DNA of 64,000 nt from Bretschneidera sinensis (taxonomy: Eukaryota > Streptophyta > Magnoliopsida > Brassicales > Akaniaceae): NCBI GenBank assembly GCA_023935145.1, contig CM043697.1:46221001-46285000 (forward strand), in the 5' to 3' direction. This document shows positions 31,560 through 43,399 of the stretch, one piece after another; position 1 is the stretch's first letter; every line of letters begins with the position of its first letter. The notes under the pieces were generated by a model, which was not told the DNA's origin, made no database searches, and was given only the letters and a program-made list of their open reading frames with translations. The translations under genes and the position numbers were made by a program.

Positions 31560-32754
31560 TTATGTCTTTAGCTAGACGGTGTAACCACTCACTGCTCTCC
31601 CCAATGTGGTACGGAAGACAAGGCCCCCGAAGCAGGTAACAATCGGTCTAGCATGGCCTGGAGCATCGTCTTTTGCCTATCAAAGTGCGTTTCCAACCTA
31701 TCTATGCGCTTGTGAACTAGGCACGTATCTTCCCGATCCTCCTATCCAATATCAGCTAGCTCATGCCGGAAAGAGGACAACTCATCATATAGGTACTGAT
31801 ACTTTGTGTGTCCCATGTCAACATGTTTCTCCTCCCAAGTCGGGTGAGCTGCAGGTTCCTTGGCTTCCCTAGGGTCCTCCTCTACCCTATCAATAGCAGG
31901 TGCTGGCCCCCGAAGTCTTTTTGGCATTTGTGATTGGCTTTGAATTCACTTGTTCTTTCCAAAGAATGGGTGCTCCCTGACTGGCCCATCTATGGAGGTG
32001 CCCTTGATTCCCTTTTTCTTGAAAATGTAAGTGAGTAGGAACGGGAACAGGAGCCCCCATGCATTTGTAGTGGTGACTTGGTGTGCATGTACATGGTCCT
32101 AAAATTTGTGAATTTGGCTCCAGATGATCAAAGGGATGGAGTACCAATGGCCTTTGTAAAAGGCATATAAGGCTTGAAGGAACTGGTCACGCTGTTGAGT
32201 CTTGTGTCCCAAGGGGCACACATTACGTTGCAGGATAGAGTCCACAAGCCAAAGTTGTTAAGGTAATTTGGATCGTCTGCCAACATTATTATGTCTATCT
32301 GCATATTACCTTACACACATATCTTTAATGATAGCTGAAATGGAGGACTTCGATTGCTCTTCCAACTGTGCGCCCTCAGGTGGATATTCATGTTGCATTT
32401 GAGGGTAGTAGCAATATCAAACAAAGTCACATCAATGTATTTGCCTTGAACAGATGAGGATAAGACACCCTGCCTACTGCAGTCAAAGGATAGGTTCTCA
32501 TAGAACTGCACAATAAACCTCATGTAGGCGGTAGAGGTGACAGGCTTGAATAGTTTTTTCAACCCACGACATTTGAACTCTTGAACGGCCCATTGAGTGG
32601 CTTCAAAATTTTTGAAGTCACCGTCGATGTTAAAAATGGTCTCAAAGAGGATCTCCTGCTGCTCAAAAGTGGGTCGGGAAGACTGGACTCGGCTTCCTAA
32701 AGCATGAGATGTGGAAGTAGTGTGCTTAGGCATCTTGGAAGCAAAGGGAAACAA
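31560..32754 (-). pseudogene. Athila env-like/ORF2 region
   Basis: The open piece 32311-32754 (147 codons) begins ASKMPKHTTSTSHALGSR and contains ATQWAVQEFKCRGLKKLFKPV and VQFYENLSFDC, the N-terminal pattern of the Athila downstream ORF. Further decayed pieces lie at 31890-32147 and 31742-31927 (MPKRLRGPAPAIDRVEEDPREAKE to DELSSFRHELADIG), the C-terminal end. In Athila elements this ORF lies between pol and the 3' LTR and has been called env-like. No signal peptide or membrane span is visible here and its role is unproven. Confidence 0.7.
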
Positions 32755-33480
32755 TGGTGTACTCGTTCACAGTAAGGTGCAATTGATCGCACTATGTTGT
32801 TGCACTCGATCACACTGCTCTTGCACTCGATCGTGCCTTTTGGAAATTCAATTAGGATTTTTGTCGAACAGGTAGTGAGTGACTATGAACCCAAGTAGTG
32901 GGAAACAACCTCAAAAGTGTTCCAACCCCCTACAAAACAACCAAACCCAACCATAAAGGGAAAACAAAAAAGGTGTATATGCACCTATAATTGTTAGAAA
33001 TAACAAAAACGTGGGGAAATAGGGAAAATGTTAATAAGGGAGAAAACAGAAAGAAACTGTCGTTGCGCGGTATGTGAATGGTGAAGTTGTGTGCGAACAG
33101 TGGTGTGTAGCAACGTGTGGTGGTCGGTATGTGGTGGGTGCAGTGTGTGGTGGGTGTGGGCAAGTGAAGTGCAGAGGTGAAAATGAGGGGAAAATGACCT
33201 AAAATATGTCACATGACTCTCTGTTCCGAGTGTGCTCGATCGCACTAGGAAGTGCGCTCAATCGCACTTGGATGCGCTCGTGCGTTTTTGGGTGCACGAC
33301 AATAGTGTGATTACTAGCACTACACACTGGAAGAGGATGCTGCGCTTGATCGCACCTAAGGTGCACTCGATCACAAGGACAAAATGTCATACCTATGTAT
33401 TGAACCACAAAATTAACTTGAGGAAAGGAAGAAAAAATTAAATATATTGAAAATAACAAAAATTAAAGAAGAAAAGTGTA
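32755..33480 (-). other. Athila pol-to-ORF2 spacer with CGATCG motifs
   Basis: Non-coding by content. 32775-32845 and 33230-33375 carry clusters of gcRCTCGATCRCAc motifs like those in the LTRs and leader. The minus-strand ORFs here (His/Thr-rich or Phe/Leu-rich) are compositional. Confidence 0.6.
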
Positions 33481-33848
33481 CCATACTCAGTGGCCTCAGT
33501 ACAACTGACCTCAACGGAGGTGCTTGAGCTACATGTTTATCAAAGCTTAGACTACTTAAACGCTCTCTATAGTAGCTTCAGTGCTACTCTTTTGGAAAGG
33601 GGCACTTAAAGTCCACCAAATATGGTTCAAGTGCTCTTGGTGTTGCTGCATATTGGACAGACTGGAGTGCCAAATCTTCATCTCTTGGTAGCAATTGATT
33701 TCAAAGTATGGTTTTACTCTACGTCCATCATTATGAATGTCCGATTACTGTCAGAACCATGAAGCTCCAAAGCACCATAAGAGAAGACCTTGGTGACAAC
33801 ATAAGGTCCAGACCATCGAGACTTGAACTTACCTGGGAACAGTTTTAA

Positions 33849-34760
33849 TTAGGAATTGTAGATCAACACCTTCTGTCCCACATGAAAGTCCATCCTAACT
33901 AGTTGTTTATCATGATATACTTTGGCTCTTTCCTTATAGAGCTTGGTGTTCTCATATGCATCATGCCTCAATTTTTCCAGCTCATTCAAGTGCAGCTTTC
34001 TCTTATCACTTGCTTTCTTTATGTCAAAGTTGAACTTCTTGATGGCTAAATACACTCGATGCTCTAACTCCACCGGTAAATGACATGTTTTCCTAAAGAC
34101 TAATCAATATAGAGACATGCCAATTGGAGTCTTGTATGCTATCATATATGCCCATAGTGCATCATTCAGGCGCAGAAACCAATCCTTCCTACTAGGATTC
34201 ACGGTCCTCTCCAGGATGCCTTTGATTTCTCGGTTGCTTATCTCCACTTGGCCACTAGTTTGAGGATGATATGGAGTGCCAACTTTATGGGTGATCTCAT
34301 ATTTTTTGATCAAGGAAGCAAAAGACTAGTTATGGAAGTGGCTTCCTCCATCATTGATTATTGCTCATTGAGTCCCAAACCTAGTAAAGATGTTATCCTG
34401 CAAAAACTTTACAACCACTTTGTGATCATTAGTCTTTGAGGGGATAACCTTGACCCATTTGGACACATAATCCACACCCATAAGAATATACAAATAGCCA
34501 TATGAGTTAGGAAAAGGACCCAAGAAGTCAATACCCCATACATCAAAAAGCTCTACCGCATGAATATTTTGCAATGGCATCTGATTTTTGGATGAGATGT
34601 TACCTGTCCTCTGGCATCTATCACACAAGCTACAAAATGAAAAGGCATCTTTAAAACAATTAGGCCAATAAAAACCCAATTGTAATACCTTAAGAGTTAT
34701 TCACTTAGCCCCAAAGTGTCCTCCACAAGCAAACTAATGGCAATGTTGCAATAAGCTCAA
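33849..34760 (-). pseudogene. Athila integrase
   Basis: 34365-34679 (104 codons) has [34 protein letters not shown] and [30 protein letters not shown], giving the HHCC end and first catalytic Asp. A stop follows at the second Asp region (RFGTQ*AIINDGGSHF). 34104-34313 has [24 protein letters not shown] with the catalytic Glu. 33849-34073 is the C-terminal HLNELEKLRHDAYENTKLYKERAK, leading to FHVGQKVLIYNS. It is typical of Athila and damaged by stops. Confidence 0.9.
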
Positions 34761-35075
34761 ATGCTCCTCCTCTAAGACACACCTTCTGATGATTTGATCA
34801 CAGCAAAATTTGAACAAATAGGGGTCATACCAATGGTAATGTCAAGATATAGACATCAACCGCTTTCTTTCTTGACTAGACATACCTGGAGGAAAAACCT
34901 TGGCAGTTATATAATTAACAATATCGGCATACTATGGAAGTGTAACCTCTACTATGAACATTTGTTAATCAGGGAAATTCTCATTCAAAGGCAGCTCATC
35001 TTTGTCTTCTTCATGAGGTAGCCTAGATAGGTGATCTGCAACTATATTCTCACTGCCCCTCTTGTCTCTAATCTC

Positions 35076-35840
35076 CTAGTCGAACTCTTGCAGTAAGAGT
35101 GCCCATCTGATCAACCTAGGCTTTGTATCTTTCTTAGCAAACAAATATCTCAAAGTAGCATGGTCAGTGAACACAATAACCTTAGAGCCAATCAGGTATG
35201 ATCTGAACTTCTTCAAAGCAAAAATAACAGCTAACAATTCTTTCTCAGTAGTAGAATAATTTAGCTGAGGACCATTTAAAGTTCTAGAAGCATAATAGAT
35301 AGCATGAGGTACCTTATTGATTCTCTGGCCCAAGATAACTCCCAAGGCGAAGTCACTGGTGTCACACATTAACTCAAATGGAAGACTTCTATTAGGTGCC
35401 ATCATTATTGGTATAGAGGTGAGCAATTTCTTCAATGTGTTGAAAGCTTCCATACATTTATCAGTCCATTCAAACTTGGTATCTTTGGCCAGTAGTGCAC
35501 AGAGGGGTCTAGAGGTTGTAGAAAAGTCCTTGATAAATCTTCTGCAGAAGCCAGCATGTCCAAGGAAACTTCTGACACCTTTGGTTGTTAGAAGAGGGGG
35601 CAATTTTGAAATAATGTCGATCTTGGCCTTGTCCACCTCAATACCCTTGTTGGAAATGGAACAACCCAACACAATGTCTTGTTGAACCATAAAGTGGCAT
35701 TTTTCCCAATTCAGCACTAAGATTCATTCTTCACATCTCTTGAGGACACTCTTCAGACGATTTAGACGTTCATCAAAATTAGAACCAAAAACACTAAAAT
35801 CATCCATAAATACCTCAATGAATTTTTCCACCATATCGAA
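35076..35840 (-). pseudogene. Athila RT C-terminus and RNase H
   Basis: Around 35720-35840 the frame reads EVFMDDFSVFGSNFDERLNR, the RT catalytic MDD motif intact. 35076-35717 (213 codons, open) carries [94 protein letters not shown] and [12 protein letters not shown] stop lies between the two parts. This is the longest intact piece of the element. Confidence 0.93.
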
Positions 35841-35941
35841 AAAAATGCTCATCATACATCTTTGAAAGGTGGCTGATGCATTGCATAATCAGAATGACAT
35901 CCTTCTGTAAAAAAAATACCAAAAGGATATATGAAGGTGGT

Positions 35942-36433
35942 CTAGTCTAGGTCCTCTGGTGTTATTGCAATCTGGTTGTAACCACTATACCTATCCAAGA
36001 AGCAATAGTAACTATGGTCAGCTAATTTTTCTAGCATCTGATTAATGAAGAGCAAGGGAAAATGATCTTTTCTGGTCATCTTGTTCAGCCTTCTGTAGTC
36101 GATGTATAACCTCCAACTTGTGGTTATTCGTGTAGGTATTAGCTTCTCATCTTCATTTTTCACCATTGTGATCCCACTCTTCTTTGGAACGACTTGAATT
36201 GGACTTACCCATTTGCTGTCTAAGATGAGGTAGATAATGCCAACATCCAACAGTTTCAATACCTCCGCCTTGACTACCTGCTTCATATATGGGTTAAGTC
36301 TTCTTTGTGCATCCTGTGTGGGCATTGCTTCATCTTCAAGGTATATATGATGCATGCACTTGGCTGGACTTATCCCCTTGATGTCAGCAATGGTCAATCT
36401 AATAGCAGTTTTGTGCTCTCTAAGAACTCTCAA
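35942..36433 (-). pseudogene. Athila RT N-terminal half
   Basis: The 163-codon frame reads LREHKTAIRLTIADIKGISPAKCMHHIYLEDEA, DAQRRLNPYMKQVVKAEVLKLLD, SKWVSPIQVVPKKSGITMVKNE and WRLYIDYRRLNKMTRKDHFPL..INQMLEKLADHSYYCFLDRYSGYNQI. It matches Athila RT closely, with RLYIDYR for the usual RVCIDYR. Frame breaks follow at about 35940 and 35850. Confidence 0.93.
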
Positions 36434-36479
36434 CAGCTTATCTTCTTACCCAAAACTTAGATTGGCAGCAACTATCATA

Positions 36480-37400
36480 GGTAGTGTTTTATTCTCTCCT
36501 AGATAAGCATAAGTTAAATACTCTGGCAACTGTTTCAATTCCAAATTTAGTGCATGGACAATAAAAAGGGAGAATAGTAGTATTAGTAGGCACAAGAGGT
36601 TTAAATGGAGGGGTGTACTTACTTGGATGCTTTAGAGAGGCCTCAAGGAGATGCACAGCTTTAATGATGTCATCAGTAACATCTTCATATTCTAGCTCAA
36701 TATGCAATCTTGTGAAACTATGGGTGAGGATGGCCTCCAACGGATTAATGTGATAGATTTGAAAAGCTCGCTCAACAACACTTTGCATCATACATACATT
36801 AAAACATTCCATATCTCTTGGGGTAATTTTAATGCATCAAATATTTTGAATTCTATCTTTTCACCATTTACCTTCATACTTACAATACCTTTTTTTCACA
36901 CAAATTTTTGTATCAGTAGTTCTCATAAAGGATTTTCCTAAGATGATGAGCAAAGGCAATGATATAGGAGATTCTTTCGTACCTAATACAATAAAATCAG
37001 CAGGTAAAATAAATTCACCTACCTTTACCAAGACATCCTCAAGAATACCTCTTGGTCTTTTGATGTTTCTATCTGCTAATTGCAAGGTGATGGAAGTTGG
37101 TTGAAGCTCTCCCAAACTCAGTGTTTCAAATACAGTGTATGGCAACAAATTGACACCCGCCCTTAGATCCAGTAGTGCATGCTCAAAAAGCTGGTCACTT
37201 ATCCTACAAGGAATGGTAAAACTACCTGGATCTTTTAGCTTTGGTGGTAGTTTCCTTAACAACACCTCACTTACCTCTTCAGTTAAAGCCACTGCTTCAT
37301 GCTCTTGAAACTTCTTTTTATGAGTGCAACAATCTTTCAAAAATTTAGCATAAGCAGGAATTTGTTGAATTGCGTCTAATAAAGGAATGTTTATCTATAC
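36480..37400 (-). pseudogene. Athila protease region
   Basis: 36861-37340 (159 codons) has KDCCTHKKKFQEHEAVALTEEVSEVLLRKLPPKLKDPG, SFTIPCRISDQLFEHALLDLRAGVNLLPYTVFETL, the aspartic protease region with LDLRAGVN in place of the usual CDLGASVN. The homologous segment of the second copy (58.0-58.4 kb) has LDLGAGVN. 36489-36812 continues to the RT linker. Confidence 0.9.
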
Positions 37401-39040
37401 TTTTCTCAAAGTTTCAAAAATATCAAGCAATTTGTTTTCTTTCTTTGTCTTTACTAACCTTTGAGGGAAGGGTGGTGCATTCACCTTCTCTATTTCACTT
37501 ACTTTTGATGTGGATGTTTTATCTGGAGATGCTTGTGCAAGCTCATCGGTTCCTATGATCTTACCATTTTTTAGAGTTGTAACGGCCTTCAGTTGTTGGT
37601 GTCCTCCTAGATTAGGTAGTGTTTGGGCTGGAAGTTCACCCTGCTTTCTTTCACTTAGCTCATTAACTAATTTTCCACTTGTACTTCCAGTCTTTGAATA
37701 GCTTGTGCATACTTTGCAGTGGTTTATCTTTGCTCAGTCTGAAATTATCTTTCATTTGCCATAAACTGATCTTGTGAAGTCATTAGTTGTTGTTATTAAG
37801 TTGCCAATTGCCTTACAATACTCTCTAGGTCACTCTTCTTTGATTATGGAACTGTTTGGGCTGCTTGTTGGGAGTTCTTTTGCTACCTTTGAAGGTTTAT
37901 AGCATTCTGATTGTTATTCCATGAGAAGTTGGGGTAGTTTTACCATCTTGGATTGTAGGTATTGGCATATGGATTGTTCTTGGGAGGATAGTTATTTGGT
38001 CCCATATAGTTTGCTTGCTCTTGATCTGCAGATGAATACAAAGGGCAAGTTTCAGTAGTGTAATCAAAATAAGAGCATATAACACATACCTGGAGTTGTG
38101 TGGCTTGTGGACTAGGTGGGATGTTCTGAGCAGTCATGGTTTTTACAATCATATCTAGCTTTCTTTCCACAGCAGCCATCTGATTTGGAGAGCCACTATT
38201 TAAGGACACTTCATATATACCCTTGCTCTTTACTCCTGGTCTTCCTCTGGATGAGAATTGTTGGCTGTGCTCACTTAATGTCTCAAAAAGCTACATGGCT
38301 TCTTCGTTACTCTTTTTCATCAGCACACCTCCACAACCTGAATCCATAATATCTTTATTCATACCACTCAGACCTTTATAAAAAAAACTTGTACCAGCTC
38401 ATCATGAGGTAGATTGTGATGTGGAGACTTGAGAAATAGCTCATTGAAGTATCCCCATGCTTCAAAAAAAATGTCTCCATCTCTCTGTTAGAAAGATTGA
38501 ATCTCTTTTCTCATCTGTCTTATCTTTTGTGCCAAGAAAAACTTCTTTAGGAACCAACTGGATAGCTCTTCCAAAGTATGGATAGAAACTGCAGGCAATG
38601 AATTGTACCACAACTTAGCATTATCTTTTAATGAAAAGAAAAAGAATTAACCTGATTCCCTCTTGATCTAGGCCCCGAATGTGCTGGAACTTGCAAAGAT
38701 CAAAGAATTTTCGAAGATGCAAGTGTGGATCCTCAATAGGTGTACCCCTGAAAAGAGTCAAAGCATTGAGTATCTGCGGGGATATATAGTAATTGCCTTT
38801 TTCCTCTGGTTGATAAGTAATGCATAAGGGCTGGTTGAGGTTTTGTGGGATGAAGGATTGCTTCATGGGTGTTTGCTCTGGTGGTGGTTGGTTGTTAAGT
38901 TGTTCCATCATCGGTGCCTCTCCCTCGGATTCTTCTTCTTCCTCCTCAATGTTGTCTCTAGGCCTTTGTCGAATGATCCACTCAATCTCTGTATCGAGTG
39001 GAAAGATGGTTGGATTTCTAGATCGAAGCCCTTGCATGAA
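37400..39040 (-). pseudogene. Athila gag
   Basis: The N-terminus at 39037-38621 reads MQGLRSRNPTIFPLDTEIEWIIRQR, an acidic Pro-rich part, then YYISPQILNALTLFRGTPIEDPHLHLRKFFDLC. A stop-laden capsid part follows (38.6-38.35 kb), then 37940-38209 with AAVERKLDMIVKTMTAQN and the degenerate knuckle CVICSYFDYTTETCPLY..ANYMGPNNYPPKNNPYANTYNPRW. The second Athila copy gives the same order, which confirms the reading. Confidence 0.9.
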
Positions 39041-39298
39041 TTAGTTGAAACTCTTCAGTGTAGCAGCTTCAGTACTGCTGTTCGGGTAGTTTCTGGACTT
39101 GCGCTCGATTGCTCCAAGAATTGCGCTCGAACATTATGAGCCGGCACTCGATCGCAATGCCAGAAATTACTCTGCCGCAGACCTGAAGCAATAACAGAAA
39201 ACAAAAAGAAGGAAAAGTTTACATTTTTTATAAAAAAATAAAACATAACAAAATAATAAAACTAAACGAAAAATAATTCTAAACAGAATTTTAATGCA

Positions 39299-39318
39299 AT
39301 CCTCAGCAATGACGCTAA
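39299..39318 (-). other. Athila primer-binding site, decayed by C-to-T changes
   Basis: It reads 'atcctcagcaatgacgctaa' on plus where the second copy (60301-60320) has 'atccccggcaacggcgccaa'. The five differences are all C to T or G to A. The site lies 5 bp from the LTR edge, as in the other copy. Confidence 0.9.
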
Positions 39319-39323
39319 AAACT

Positions 39324-39904
39324 TGTTGTGCAAAAATCTACCTAAATTAATAAGCAAATAATTGAATGTTAAATATCTTCATAAAATAAAATAGAAGGAG
39401 AGGAATAAACCCGAAAATACTTCCTAGAAGAGCCGTCAATTAGTCTTCAAAATCTCTCCTAGCCTCCCTTATTTCTGTGTTTCTAGGCCTATTTATAGAG
39501 TTTAGAAACATCTAGAAACCCTAAAACTTGTAAAACAAAACCCTACACTCTTTCCAAAATAAGATCAACCGTTTTAATATTTACTGACGCGCGTATGCGC
39601 TTGATCACATAATGGTGCGCTCGAGCGCTGTTGGGATCGAGCTTTCTTCTTGCGCGCGCGAGCGCAGGTGCGCTCGATCCTGGCTTGGGCACTCGATCAC
39701 AGGTCTTAATCATACTAGGTAGACTCCAACTTTTCCCAGATTTGCTCTTTAAGCCTGATAATTCTATAATGCTTTCTTTTCTCCAAAATCCTAGAAAAAC
39801 ACAAAAAACACAAAAAGGAAATAAAATATAATGAAATAACACAAACTAAGAGCTTAACAAATATAAATTAAGGGGCTTAAATATGACTATTTAAGCACTT
39901 ATCA
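39324..39904 (-). repeat. Athila 5' LTR with ~0.7-kb internal deletion
   Basis: The ends match the other LTR exactly in position (TGTTGTGCAAAAATC start, CACTTATCA end) but the length is 581 instead of 1287 bp. The join is at 'attgaatgtt|aaatatcttcataaaat'. In the full LTR 'gaatgtt' (about 29014) and 'gatgttaaacatcttc' (about 29731) are about 0.7 kb apart, so the deletion removed everything between two short ATGTT words. Confidence 0.93.
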
Positions 39905-39909
39905 GTGAC

Positions 39910-40145
39910 CAAGTATGTCTACACCCCACATCACCAATTGGATCCGATTGGTGATAACAGTCAACAAATTTGTTGAAGAGTGAGGGATCAGTGTAAATTT
40001 CTGACACTTGAAGCATTTCTTAACGAAATCTACAGCTTTTTTTTTTATGAAATCTCGGCTAGTAGTAGTCTTCCTTAAGGATCTTGTGGGCTAGAGCTCG
40101 CCCACCCGAATAGTTCTCGCAAATTCCTTCTTGGACCTCCCTCAA
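39910..40145 (-). pseudogene. Tat integrase N-terminal part
   Basis: On the minus strand the stretch ends in VDWGVDILG (TGGGGTGTAGACATACTTG..), the conserved approach to the integrase core, right at the GTGAC target duplication. Upstream pieces show the zinc-finger surroundings (EICENYSGGRALAHKILKEDYY and FVKKCFKCQKFTLIPHSST). The core continues at 28970. The join across the Athila also needs a frame correction. Confidence 0.75.
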
Positions 40146-40199
40146 GGCGTAGTCGACCTCCCTAGGTTTTAGGCACTTGATGTAAGGTTGAGTGAGGAA

Positions 40200-41100
40200 G
40201 CTTTAGTATAGCTGGTTTCCATTCATACAGTAGCTAGCCACTCTTAATATAAGATTATTTGTTTCTACCGTTGTCTCCGGAAGCTCATCACTATCCAGAT
40301 ACCTCACGATTGGGTCCATCCAGCTTGACTCATCATCGATGTCCATGACTTTGACTTCATTTACACTTGGGTCCGGCAAGATCTCAACATATACAACTCT
40401 CTGGAGATCAGTGTTCTTGGAAGGCATCGACCTTTGCATTCTCTATCCTCGGTACTAGATTTACCTTGAGTTCTTTAAACGTACTCATCAACTATTTTAC
40501 TTTGCCTAAATACCTGACTATTTGTCTCCCTTTTTTCCTTGTACTCTCCGGTTACTTGGTTTACCATTATTTGAGAGTTATTGAATACTTCAAAGTTTTC
40601 CACAACTAGAGATCGGGCTAGCTTCAACTCGGCTAGGAGGTTCGTATACTCTGCCTCATTGTGAACTCAACTATAAACTCTTTAGGGCTGACCCGGATGA
40701 GCACTGCACCATTCCCCCGATCATCAGAAGAACCGTACTTGAAGAGTTTTCAACTCATTTGCTCGTACTCTTTTTTTCCTGCTTTTTTTTTCCTTGTCTC
40801 TTTAGGGAATGTGCACTCGATAATGAAGTTGGCTAGTAATTGGGCCTTAATCGCTGGTCTCGGCTTATACTTGATCTCAAATTCTCCTAACTTAATAGAC
40901 CACTTTAAAAGTCATCCTGAGAGGTTAGGTTTTTGAAGTATTGTCCTTGAAGGTTGGTTTGTTAATATACTGATGGGATGCGATTGGAAGTAGGGTTGTA
41001 ACTTTCAGGTCGATATGACTGCGAGGAATGCCAACTTCTTAAGGGGTTGGTACCATGTTTCTGCGTCCTAAATTACTCTGCTGACGTAGTAAATTGGCCT
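40200..41100 (-). pseudogene. Tat RNase H and linker
   Basis: 40203-40439 (78 codons) reads VVYVEILPDPSVNEVKVMDIDDESSWMDPIVRYLDSDELPE, the linker between RNase H and integrase of Tat elements (SWMDPI.RYL). Upstream, RNase H pieces are recognisable on minus (FIIECTFPKETR, LLANFIIECT, then SGDDRGNGAVLIRVSP and EYTNLLAELKLARSL). Frames change several times. Confidence 0.75.
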
Positions 41101-41364
41101 CTGTACCTTTTCTTACTCTTGTATAAGAACTTAAGCTACGTCCATTTCACTTACTGCCGGGTACAAAGAGAGTTTTTCCCTTTCTTATAGTTTGGTTAGG
41201 AGGAGCAGTGAACTCAAGTATCTTTTCAGTTATTCAAACGAGCTCTGCCATTCTTTCGTCCACTGGAAATCTAGTATCTTCTTTAGTTCTTTGAAGAAAG
41301 GCAAACACTTCTTCGCTAACCTAAACATGAAACAACCTAGTGTGGCAATTCAACCAGTGAGTTG

Positions 41365-42050
41365 TCACACTTCTTTCATACTTCTTGAGGCTTTAATATA
41401 TAGAACAACTCTAATTTTCTCGGAATTCGCTTTTATCCCCCTTTGGGTAACCACGAAGCCAATGAACTTTCCAGAAGGTACACCGAAAGCACACCTTGAC
41501 GGGTTAAACTTCATCAGATGCCTTCTTAATACTGAAAAACATTCTTCCAGATCAGTTACATGGTGAGCCGATTGTATACTCTTCACGAGTATGTCATCAA
41601 TATATACTTCCATATTTATTCCAATTTGGTCATTGAACAACTTGTTAACAAGCCTCTCGTATGTTGCCGCAATGTTCTTCAATCTTAACTGCATTAAATT
41701 ATAGCAGTAGAGGCATTTTTTCTGTTATAAATGTGGTATTAGGCTGATTCGGCTCATACATTCTGATTTGGTTGTATCATGAGTACGCGTCCATAAAACT
41801 CAACATCTCATACCCTGAAGTTGCATCGACTAGTTGGTCGATTCTTGGTAAAGTAAAACTGTCTTTTGGACAAGCTTTGTCAAGTCGGTGAAGTCAATGC
41901 AGATCCTCTATTTTTTCTTTCTTCACCATCACCACGTTGGCTAACCGTTAGGGGTAGTCAATTTCTCTGATAAACCCGACTTCGAGGAGTTTTTGACTTA
42001 TACATCAATTACTAACTATCTCTTTGCTACAAAAGCTTACTTCTTTTGTA
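41365..42050 (-). pseudogene. Tat reverse transcriptase
   Basis: 41365-41694 (109 codons) reads LKNIAATYERLVNKLFNDQIGINMEVYIDDILVKS, with the catalytic motif as YIDD, then LEECFSVLRRHLMKFNPSRCAFGVPSGKFIGFVVTQRGIKANSEKIR. The upstream RT part (41.7-42.05 kb; YEMLSFMDAYSYNQI and FTMNLFG-like) is out of frame and has stops. Confidence 0.88.
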
Positions 42051-42289
42051 TAATTGGCTTTTGATTAGGGTCAACATTCAGATGGTGTGCCATCATCTTT
42101 AGATCGATTCCTGACATATTTGCTACAGACTAAGTGAATATATCTTTGTTTTCTTTAAGAAACGAGATCAGTTACGTTTGGAGTTCTCCCTCTAAACCTG
42201 TATCGATCTGCATCACCTTTTCTGGTTCCCTTTTAGTAAGGGGTATTTTTATCAACTCTTCTATAGGTCTTCCTCTTTAGGTCTTGGAT

Positions 42290-42900
42290 TCATTCCTTAT
42301 ATCTTCTATCTGATGGACACCCGCCTTGGTTTTTCCTTTCAACAAGGCCAAGTAACATGTTCGAGCTGTAGTTTGGTTGCCTTTCACCTCTCTTACTCGA
42401 TTTTCTATTAGGATTCATTTTCAAATGGTAAATCAAGATAATTGCTTTCATAGTGTTCATCCATGATCGTCTAAGTATTATATTGTATGAAGAGGGGAAG
42501 TCTATGACCAGGAAAGTGCTCAAGACGGTCATTTGACAAGGGAAGGTTCTTACTATCATTGATAGCTCCATTCTTCTTTTTAGGTACACTAGATCTCTTG
42601 AGAACCTATATAAAGGGTAGTTTGCTGGTTTTAAGCGGTCTAATGATAATTCATCTTCTTGAAAAGGTCGAAGTACAATATGTCTTGAGATAACCCGTCA
42701 TCTAACAGGATTATTTCTATTGTAAAGTTTGAAATGACCAAGGTTGCGACAACTATGTCATCGTAGGAGAACTTTAGACCCTTATCTGAGAAGCTAATCG
42801 TTTGGTCAATTTGTGTCTTATTTGTGGGCTCTTCAACTTATCCCACGAAGTGGTGTATGCCTTTGGGAGTTTAAGGATTTTCCTTTAGATGTTTTCCCTC
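42290..42900 (-). pseudogene. Tat protease region
   Basis: 42290-42589 (99 codons) has MTVLSTFLVIDFPSSYNIILRRSWMNTMKAIILIYHLKMN, corresponding to the FLVVDCPSAYNAILGRPTLN.LKAVTSTYHL.MKFPT signature of Tat elements. Upstream to 42.9 kb the protease core (ILLDDGLSQDIL and SFSDKGLKFSYDDIVVATLVI) is readable in broken frames. Confidence 0.82.
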
Positions 42901-43399
42901 CAATGATAGTTTGAATGACGTCTGTTGTTGGAGCGTTATCAAACTTCCTCTTTGGGGTCCACCATCTTTTATTATTCTCCTTCTTACTCCTTTGTCTTGA
43001 TTTATTCCTCTGCCTGCGGTTCGGACATTTTTGGCCCGAGATTCTCCGAGATTCTATCTTTCAAAACTTCTTCAAGTATCCTCTCTCAATCAAGCTTTCG
43101 ATTTCATCCTTAAGATGTCTGCATTCATTTGTGTCGTGAAAGTGGTCCTTGTGGAAAGATAAAAATGGCTCATATCTCTCTTTTCGATTGGAGTCTTGAT
43201 CTTAGGAGGCCACCTGATGATGTCTTGGTTTTCTATCTCCATCAAGAGGTTAGTCCTCGAGGTGTTAAAGGAATGTAAGTTTTGTACCCTCGAGGAGCTC
43301 CCAAATTTTTGTTTCTTTGAACTTCATTTTGTCCTTATTTTTTTCTAATCACTCATGGACTTGTGTTCTTCAGGCTCTTTTCTCTTTTTACTTGTCAAA

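Larger units (their letters stand above)
28976..39904 (-). mobile_element. Athila retrotransposon, complete with both LTRs
   Basis: LTRs at 28976-30262 and 39324-39904 are flanked by the perfect target duplication GTGAC (28971-28975 and 39905-39909). On the minus strand the order is 5' LTR, decayed PBS, gag, protease, RT, RNase H, integrase, an Athila env-like/ORF2 region, PPT (TGGGGGTG), 3' LTR. The LTR terminus TGATAAGTGCTTAAATA is characteristic of Athila. It inserted into the integrase gene of the Tat element, between WGVDILG and the first catalytic Asp. Numerous stops show that it is inactive. Confidence 0.95.

Noticed and set aside
32930..33459. His/Thr-rich and Phe-rich minus ORFs in the Athila spacer
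   Set aside because: GTG/CAC-rich low-complexity stretch between pol and ORF2; three frames open by composition.
42915..43139. Plus-strand ORFs (42915-43139, 41192-41566, 38820-39139, 35317-35685) opposite gag-pol
   Set aside because: Antisense shadows of recognisable retrotransposon proteins on the minus strand.
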